Shown here one piece after another: positions 51,839 to 57,218 of a stretch of 57,218 nt of DNA (position 1 is the first letter of the stretch; each line of letters begins with the position of its first letter). Made by a program: the position numbers and the translations under genes. The notes below the pieces were generated by a model. The model did not search any database. It was not told the origin of the DNA and worked only from the letters and a program-made list of their open reading frames with translations. The DNA is from Clostridiales bacterium. Its GTDB lineage: Bacteria; Bacillota; Clostridia; Saccharofermentanales; Saccharofermentanaceae. The stretch lies in NCBI GenBank assembly GCA_017964005.1, contig JAGCSR010000023.1, positions 1-57,218 of the forward strand, in the 5' to 3' direction.

Positions 51839-52948
51839 ATGGCCAATTGTGATCTCTCCAAGATAAAACTGCTCTACCTTTATGATTTCTTCATGACCAG
51901 ACTCAACCCGTTTGACGATTCATCGGTAAGCCTGGCCGAACTCCTGGACATCCTCGAGAAGGAGACCGGTTACAGGTTCGAGCGCAAGTCTGTCTATGCC
52001 GATATCGACAAGCTCAACGACTTCATGAGGACCTCAGGCAAGCTCAGGAAGGGCGCTGACGAATGGATCTTCAAGGACAGGAAGAGATACAAGGTCAATC
52101 AGCTTAATTCCCAGATAACCATCGATGAGGCAAAGCTCCTGGTGGACGCCGTAAACACTACAGCTTTCACGGACAGCGGCATATCCGACAAGATCATGGA
52201 TATGTTCCCCTCATACTTCAGGAATACAGACGACAACGTAGCCCTGGTTCCCCGTGATCACAAGCCTTCCGCCAAGCTTACGGGGATCCTGAATACATTA
52301 AGGTCCAGCATCCGCGAGAAGAGCGTCCTTACCATCTTCTACGGATACAAGCTGTCCAACGCTCCCGCTTTCCGGGACGAACGCAAAGTGTCTCCTCTGG
52401 CACTGGACTGGACCAACAATACATACTACCTGATAGCCGTGGACAACGATATCTACGACAGGCTCGAAGATGAAGGCAAGCCCAGGGAACCCTCCATCCG
52501 CAAGTTCCGTATCGACAGGATCGATGCCGTAAGATACGAGAACAAAGAGAAGTTCCGGGGATTTGCCAATGCTTCCGAGAGAAGGCGCGCGGTGGAGAAT
52601 GTGTACAAGAATTCCATCAGCGCGTTCTCGTCCGAAGACATTATGTCCGTTGAGATCAACCTGAGTTTTGACCCTTCGGCGCCGGACGCGGGATCCAATC
52701 CCAAGAAAGAAGTGCTCAAGGCATATAACATCCTGGCAGACCATATGCAGATCAAGAGGATCGTAAGCGATGCCAAGCTCCTCGAAGGCAGCATCACTAT
52801 TGTGGTGGAGGCTGCGGATGTTCCCACATTCTATGCTTTCCTGTTCCAGGCGGGGACCGTTCCCGGGATCAGTGTCAGGATATCCAACAGCGAAGTACGG
52901 GACAAATACGCGGCTTATCTTACAAATGCCATGGATGCTTTAAGATAA
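51839..52948 (+). CDS. WYL-domain transcriptional regulator
   Basis: A 369-residue DeoR-like helix-turn-helix/WYL protein. The N-terminus (LSKIKLLYLYDFF, LAELLDILEKETGYRFERKSVYADIDKLN) is the winged HTH that these regulators use to bind DNA. The WYL part spans residues about 155-235 (LTIFYGYKLSN, RKVSPLALDWTNNTYYLIAVD, FRIDRIDAVRY), followed by a WCX-like C-terminal domain. TGGGAGG lies before the ATG. It is divergent from the DUF1015 operon and could regulate it, or itself; ligand unknown. Confidence 0.88.
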   Translation: MANCDLSKIKLLYLYDFFMTRLNPFDDSSVSLAELLDILEKETGYRFERKSVYADIDKLNDFMRTSGKLRKGADEWIFKDRKRYKVNQLNSQITIDEAKLLVDAVNTTAFTDSGISDKIMDMFPSYFRNTDDNVALVPRDHKPSAKLTGILNTLRSSIREKSVLTIFYGYKLSNAPAFRDERKVSPLALDWTNNTYYLIAVDNDIYDRLEDEGKPREPSIRKFRIDRIDAVRYENKEKFRGFANASERRRAVENVYKNSISAFSSEDIMSVEINLSFDPSAPDAGSNPKKEVLKAYNILADHMQIKRIVSDAKLLEGSITIVVEAADVPTFYAFLFQAGTVPGISVRISNSEVRDKYAAYLTNAMDALR

Positions 52949-52952
52949 TCCG

Positions 52953-52981
52953 TTGCATTGAATGTGTTTTCGATTTATAAT
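52953..52981 (+). promoter_or_regulatory. Promoter of alaS
   Basis: TTGCAT (52953-52958) and TATAAT (52976-52981) are 17 bp apart, 36 bases before the alaS ATG. The leader is too short for a T-box. Confidence 0.75.
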
Positions 52982-53016
52982 TTTGCGAATATATTTTTAT
53001 CTTAAGGAGAGGTCTT

Positions 53017-55692
53017 ATGGAACCTTTAGGTCTGAATGAGATTAGAGAAAGATACCTTGCGTTTTTTGAATCGAAGGATCACTTGAGACTGCCTTCGTTC
53101 TCCCTCGTACCGGAGAATGACCCGTCGATCCTCCTGATCAACGCCGGTATGACCCCGATGAAGCCTTACTTTACGGGAGCACAGACACCCCCAAGGAAGC
53201 GCGTCACCACATGCCAGAAGTGCATAAGGACACCTGATATCGAGAATGTCGGACACACATCCAGGCACGGCACATATTTTGAGATGCTGGGCAACTTCTC
53301 CTTCGGTGACTACTTCAAGGAAGAAGTAATCCCGTGGGCCTGGGAGTTCCTGACAGAAGACCTGAAGATGCCTGCAGAGCTCCTCTATCCTTCCGTATAC
53401 GAGGAAGACGATGAGGCATTCGCCATCTGGAGAGACAAGGTTGGCGTTCCCGAAGAGAAGATCACCAGACTCGGCAAAGAAGATAATTTCTGGGAGCACG
53501 GCACAGGTCCCTGCGGACCCTGCTCAGAGATCTACTTTGACCGCGGAATAGAGCACGGGTGCGGTAAGCCCGACTGTAAGCCCGGGTGCGAGTGCGACAG
53601 GTTCGTTGAGATCTGGAACCTCGTATTCTCCCAGTTCGACAGACAGGAAGACGGATCTTACCTGCCCTTAAAGCAGAAGAATATCGATACGGGTGCCGGC
53701 CTTGAGCGTGTTGCCTGTGTCATGCAGGGCGTGGATAACCTCTTCGAGGTAGATACCGTAAGAAGGATCCTTGACACAGTATGCGAGATATCCGGCAAGG
53801 AATACGGCAAAGATCATGATACTGACGTTGCCATCCGTGTCATTACCGACCATATGAGATCTTCCACCATGATGATCTCCGACGGCGTCCTTCCTTCCAA
53901 CGAGGGAAGAGGCTATGTCCTGAGAAGACTGATGCGCCGTGCAGCAAGGTTCGGTAAGCTCCTCGGCATCGAGGGCAAGTTCCTTACGAAGATCGCCGAG
54001 GTCGTAGTCGAGCAGAACAGCGACGCATATCCCGAGCTTAACGACAAGAAGTCCTACATCATGACCATAATCAGCCGTGAGGAAGACGCTTTCTTGAGGA
54101 CTGTCGAGCAGGGCACTTCAATCCTGAACGACATGATCGCCGAGGCTAAGGCCAATGGCAGCACTGTCCTGTCAGGTGAAGGCGCTTTCAAGCTCCACGA
54201 TACATTCGGCTTCCCTCTGGATCTTACCAAGGAGATCGCAAAGGATGCAGGCCTCACCGTTGACGAGGAAGGCTTCAAGGCAGCCATGAAGGTCCAGAAG
54301 GACACAGCCCGTGCTGCAACCCTCAAGGTTACCGATACGGCCTGGGACAAGAAGATGCTGCCTGCCGAAGTTACAGCCGATACAAGGCAGACCGAGTTCT
54401 TAGGATATGACCTTATGTCCTGCAATGCCGAGATCCTCCATCTCATGAAGGCAGACGAAGAGGGCAACACCATCTATGTAACCGAAGCTTTCGAAGGCGA
54501 CACCGTGATAGCCGTATTCGATCAGACGACTCTCTACGCTACAATGGGCGGTCAGCTCCATGACAAGGGTTCCATTGACTGCGCCACATTCCAGGCCCGC
54601 GTTACCGATGTCGAGAAAGACGACTCCGGCAAATATATGCACACCCTGGTTATCACGAAGGGTAACGCCAGGAAGGGCGACAAGGTCTCCATCGCGACCG
54701 ATGAGGCAGAGCGTCTCGCCATCGCCCGCAACCATACTGCAACACACATCCTCCTGTCAGCTCTCAAGAAGGTCTTAGGCGACCACGTTGAGCAGGCAGG
54801 TTCCTACGTAGGTCCCGACAGGCTGAGATTCGACTTCAACCACTTCAACGCCATGACAGCTGAAGAAGTTGCCAAGGTCGAGGCCATGATCAATGACGTT
54901 ATCCTCATGGACCTCCCCGTAATCACTCAGGTCCTTCCCGTTGAGGAAGCAAGAAAGCTCGGCGCTACAGCCATCTTCGGCGAGAAGTACGGCGACGTCG
55001 TAAGAGTCGTTTCCGTAGGTGAAGGCGACAACATGTTCGATATGGAATTCTGCGGCGGTACTCACCTTAAGAGTTCCGGCAGGATCGGACAGCTTAGGAT
55101 CGTATCCGAGTCCGGTATCGCTGCAGGTACGAGAAGAATAGAAGCCGTAACGGGTGCAAAGTGCTACGAGATGAACAGAGCTGACCGCGACCTTCTCGCA
55201 GGCATCGCTTCATCCCTCAAGGCATCCCACGACCAGATCCTCAATAAGTGCGAGTCATTGTCCGCCCAGGTCAAGGCTCTCGAGAAGGAGATCGAAGCAG
55301 GCAAGAAGGCAGCGGCAGGCGACTTTGCCGAAACCTGCGCAGCTTCTGCTGTTGAAGTCGGCGGCGTCAAGGTCGTAGTTGCAGAGTGCCCCGTAACAGA
55401 TGCGGGTGAACTCCGTGACACAGGCGATAAGATCCGCGACAGGCTCACCCCTTCTGTCGTATTCCTCGCAGGTAAGGGAGATTCCAAGCTCCTGTTCGTA
55501 GCGATGGCTGACAAGGACGCGGTTGCCAAGGGTATCCACTGCGGCAACATCATCCGTGAGGCAGCCAAGGCTGCAGGCGGCGGTGGTGGCGGACGTCCCG
55601 ACATGGCTCAGGCCGGCGGTAAGGACGCATCCAAGCTCGAAGATGCTCTCAGCACTGCCAGGAGCGTCATCAACGATCAGATCGGAGGCTGA
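53017..55692 (+). CDS. alaS: Alanine-tRNA ligase
   Basis: Charges tRNA-Ala. The 891-residue protein is complete: class II core motifs (FFESKDHLRLPSFSLVP, INAGMTPMKPYF, the insertion CGKPDCKPGCECDRF), editing domain zinc motif HTATHILLSALKK and CGGTHLKSSGRIG, and the C-Ala/DHHA1 end (GGGGGGRPDMAQAGGKD). AAGGAGAGG precedes the ATG. Its stop is five bases before the HIT-family gene. Confidence 0.96.
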   Translation: MEPLGLNEIRERYLAFFESKDHLRLPSFSLVPENDPSILLINAGMTPMKPYFTGAQTPPRKRVTTCQKCIRTPDIENVGHTSRHGTYFEMLGNFSFGDYFKEEVIPWAWEFLTEDLKMPAELLYPSVYEEDDEAFAIWRDKVGVPEEKITRLGKEDNFWEHGTGPCGPCSEIYFDRGIEHGCGKPDCKPGCECDRFVEIWNLVFSQFDRQEDGSYLPLKQKNIDTGAGLERVACVMQGVDNLFEVDTVRRILDTVCEISGKEYGKDHDTDVAIRVITDHMRSSTMMISDGVLPSNEGRGYVLRRLMRRAARFGKLLGIEGKFLTKIAEVVVEQNSDAYPELNDKKSYIMTIISREEDAFLRTVEQGTSILNDMIAEAKANGSTVLSGEGAFKLHDTFGFPLDLTKEIAKDAGLTVDEEGFKAAMKVQKDTARAATLKVTDTAWDKKMLPAEVTADTRQTEFLGYDLMSCNAEILHLMKADEEGNTIYVTEAFEGDTVIAVFDQTTLYATMGGQLHDKGSIDCATFQARVTDVEKDDSGKYMHTLVITKGNARKGDKVSIATDEAERLAIARNHTATHILLSALKKVLGDHVEQAGSYVGPDRLRFDFNHFNAMTAEEVAKVEAMINDVILMDLPVITQVLPVEEARKLGATAIFGEKYGDVVRVVSVGEGDNMFDMEFCGGTHLKSSGRIGQLRIVSESGIAAGTRRIEAVTGAKCYEMNRADRDLLAGIASSLKASHDQILNKCESLSAQVKALEKEIEAGKKAAAGDFAETCAASAVEVGGVKVVVAECPVTDAGELRDTGDKIRDRLTPSVVFLAGKGDSKLLFVAMADKDAVAKGIHCGNIIREAAKAAGGGGGGRPDMAQAGGKDASKLEDALSTARSVINDQIGG

Positions 55693-55696
55693 TGAT

Positions 55697-56035
55697 ATGT
55701 GTATTTTCTGTGATATCGTCGAGGGCAAGATCCCTTCGACCAAAGTATATGAAGACGAGTCCGTGATCGCTATCCGCGACTTAAATCCCCAGGCTCCGGT
55801 ACACGTTCTCGTGATCCCGAGAAAGCACTTCGACAACATCGTCGATATGGCTCATAACGATGACGGCGCGTATTCCGCGGCGGTCGTAGATGCCATCGCC
55901 GAGGTTGCCAAGATCGAGGGGATCGAGGATGGCTTCCGTGTGATCAACAACTGCGGAGAAGACGGCGGCCAGTCCGTAATGCATGTTCATTTCCACGTGC
56001 TGGGCGGCGCCAAACTCGGAGAGAAGATCCTCTGA
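55697..56035 (+). CDS. HIT-family nucleotide-binding protein
   Basis: A 112-residue HinT-like purine nucleoside phosphoramidase or hydrolase. MCIFCDIVEGKIPSTKVYED opens the domain and the histidine triad is HVHFHVLGG. Length is normal. The start at 55697 has GGAGG nine bases upstream, overlapping the alaS end. It precedes trmB by one base. Confidence 0.92.
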   Translation: MCIFCDIVEGKIPSTKVYEDESVIAIRDLNPQAPVHVLVIPRKHFDNIVDMAHNDDGAYSAAVVDAIAEVAKIEGIEDGFRVINNCGEDGGQSVMHVHFHVLGGAKLGEKIL

Positions 56036-56036
56036 T

Positions 56037-56690
56037 ATGGCAAGAATGAGAACGAAGCGCCACCTCCCGGAGAGGATGGAGCGCGCTCACGAATATTGGT
56101 TTAACACCCCTTCCGGCAACAAGGGCAAGTGGCGCGAGGTCTGCTCTTTCCCCGCAGACTCCGAGCTTTGGCTTGAACTGGGCTGCGGGAAGGGCAAGTT
56201 TGCCACGGAACAGGCAGCCCTTCATCCGGATGTGCTCTATGTTGCTTTTGAACGGGAGCCGTCTGTTATCCTTGCCGCCATCGAGAAGGCGAAGGAAGCG
56301 GGCCTTAAGAATATTTTCTTCGTCAAGCAGGATATAGGCCTGATAGAGGAGTTTTTCGAACAGAATGAGGTGGACCGGGTGTTCATCAACTTCTGCGATC
56401 CCTGGACCCGCCAGAACAAGCCCAAGAGACGCCTTACCTACAGGGACTTCCTTGCAAGATACAAGACTTTCGTCAAGCCCGGGGCCAAGCTTGCATTCAA
56501 GACGGACAATACCGAGCTGTTCGACTTTTCGCTGGATGAGTTCAAGGCCTGCGGCATGGAGGTTTCCGATGTGACGTACGATCTTCATAACAGTGAGTTC
56601 GACAAGAACAATATAAGGACCGAGTTCGAGCAGAAGTTTGCCGACGAGGGCATCGCGATCAAGCGCGCCGTGGCGGAATTCCCGTCATAA
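56037..56690 (+). CDS. trmB: tRNA (guanine-N7-)-methyltransferase
   Basis: Methylates G46 in the variable loop of tRNA. The 217-residue protein shows the SAM motif LELGCGKGKFATEQA, the FCDPWTRQNKPKRRLTY motif (usually DPWPKKRHxKRRL), FKTDNTELF and the closing TEFEQKF. The start at 56037 has GGAG-containing sequence upstream and begins MARMRTKRH, matching the family N-terminus. It is third in an alaS-HIT-trmB run. Confidence 0.92.
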   Translation: MARMRTKRHLPERMERAHEYWFNTPSGNKGKWREVCSFPADSELWLELGCGKGKFATEQAALHPDVLYVAFEREPSVILAAIEKAKEAGLKNIFFVKQDIGLIEEFFEQNEVDRVFINFCDPWTRQNKPKRRLTYRDFLARYKTFVKPGAKLAFKTDNTELFDFSLDEFKACGMEVSDVTYDLHNSEFDKNNIRTEFEQKFADEGIAIKRAVAEFPS

Positions 56691-56787
56691 GGACACTTTA
56701 CCGCCTTCAAATAATTTTCATTTCACCCCCGAAAAGCACTTTATATGATAAATGCCTTCAAAATAACCTATTTTTTTACAATTTGTT

Positions 56788-56817
56788 TTGTTGCACATAA
56801 GGTAATCCTGTTGTAAT
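56788..56817 (+). promoter_or_regulatory. Probable promoter of gap
   Basis: TGTAAT (56812-56817) is a candidate -10, with TTGTTG (56788-56793, 18-bp spacer) or TTGCAC (56791-56796, 15-bp spacer) as -35. The 196-base gap after trmB also contains two copies of GCCTTCAAA (56703 and 56754) 51 bases apart. Confidence 0.45.
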
Positions 56818-56857
56818 ATTTGTTCGGTGCAAAAAAAGCACAAATAAGTTATTAATC

Positions 56858-56867
56858 CCCGCGCGGG
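56858..56867 (+). promoter_or_regulatory. CCCGCGCGGG palindrome in the gap leader
   Basis: A perfect 10-bp GC-only palindrome stands out in an AT-rich leader, four bases before the ribosome site TAGGAGG. It is downstream of the presumed promoter, so it could be an operator; as RNA it has no loop. Confidence 0.4.
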
Positions 56868-56886
56868 AATTTAGGAGGAATTTCAT

Positions 56887-57218
56887 ATGGCAGTAAAAGT
56901 TGCGATTAACGGTTTCGGTCGTATCGGTCGTCTTGCTTTCAGACAGATGTTCGGTGCTGAGGGTTACGAGGTTGTTGCTATCAACGATCTTACAAAGCCT
57001 TCCATGCTCGCTCACCTTCTTAAGTATGACACAGCTCAGGGCGGTTACACTGGTGTAATCGGCGAGAACAAGCACACAGTTACTTCTGATGACGAAGCTA
57101 ACACAATCACAGTAGACGGTAAGACACTTAAGATCTACAAGGAAGCTGACGCTAATAATTGCCCTTGGGGTGAGCTCGGTGTAGACGTTGTTCTCGAGTG
57201 CACAGGTTTCTATACATC
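56887..57218 (+). CDS. gap: Glyceraldehyde-3-phosphate dehydrogenase (5' part)
   Basis: Glycolytic NAD-dependent oxidation of glyceraldehyde 3-phosphate. Only the first 110 codons lie in the window. [20 protein letters not shown] is the unmistakable NAD-binding start, followed by [19 protein letters not shown] and [19 protein letters not shown] precedes the ATG. Codon choice (many GCT, CTT, GGT) differs from neighbours and fits high expression. The catalytic cysteine lies beyond the edge. Confidence 0.95.
   Translation, partial: MAVKVAINGFGRIGRLAFRQMFGAEGYEVVAINDLTKPSMLAHLLKYDTAQGGYTGVIGENKHTVTSDDEANTITVDGKTLKIYKEADANNCPWGELGVDVVLECTGFYT

Noticed and set aside
52949..53016. T-box leader before alaS
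   Set aside because: The leader is only about 30 bases after a good promoter and has no T-box sequence or terminator.
55523..55696. Extended N-terminus of the HIT protein
   Set aside because: It would overlap alaS by 170 bases; the HIT domain starts at the 55697 ATG, which has its own ribosome site.

Overview
This 57 kb window looks like chromosomal core sequence from an anaerobic Clostridia-type Firmicute. The inference rests on strong AGGAGG ribosome sites, TATAAT-type promoters (often with an extended TG), the LL-diaminopimelate aminotransferase route to meso-DAP, S-layer-homology anchoring, many lipoproteins and moderate GC. I see no rRNA, tRNA, CRISPR array, transposase or phage gene. 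About 42 genes fill the window, tightly packed into short operons.

Layout. 1-17: a possible gene start leaving the left edge (minus). 245-4516: PcrA/UvrD helicase, dGTPase and a YfbR-like 5'-nucleotidase. 4538-9227: a GH73-like wall hydrolase, a cohesin/cadherin-like membrane-anchored surface protein and a GtrA-like flippase. 9217-19439: folC, an unknown TPR-like membrane protein, thrC, carA, a carB::dapF fusion, a HAD phosphatase and a VanX-type dipeptidase. 19447-19578: an unusual nested inverted-repeat array. 19584-23664 (minus): a lipoprotein, a GT-C-like membrane protein and an EamA transporter. 23765-30009: a methyltransferase, a CmpB-like membrane protein, a phosphodiesterase, an Mrp ATPase, a thioredoxin-like lipoprotein, a divergent IspF, and a secreted LRR/Big2/SLH protein. 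30088-30280: a second hairpin array with a period near 52 bp. 30315-33663 (minus): dapL-radA-ispD. 33807-42669: a DUF885 lipoprotein, two tandem S37-like lipoproteins, and a large membrane protein with a degenerate PP2C-like front and a LysM-like tail. 42865-46634: a SerC-type aminotransferase, serA and a GH32-fold protein without its nucleophile. 46646-51687 (minus): DUF1015, an FAD oxidoreductase and a DUF2298 membrane protein. 51839-57218: a WYL regulator, alaS, a HIT protein, trmB and the start of gap.

How the genes work together. Envelope themes dominate: DapL and the fused DapF make meso-DAP, VanX-like and GH73-like enzymes act on wall material, two large GT-C-like proteins plus GtrA suggest surface glycan work, and SLH, cadherin-like and LysM-like proteins sit at the surface. 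IspD and IspF belong to the MEP isoprenoid route that supplies lipid carriers.

Most notable: (1) the in-frame CarB-DapF fusion joining pyrimidine/arginine and lysine/peptidoglycan synthesis in one 1352-residue chain; (2) two intergenic arrays built from 11-bp inverted arms with strict spacing, both filling gaps between convergent genes; (3) several pseudo-enzyme-like proteins (GH32-fold, PP2C-like, divergent IspF). Family names come from my reading of motifs, not from database searches.
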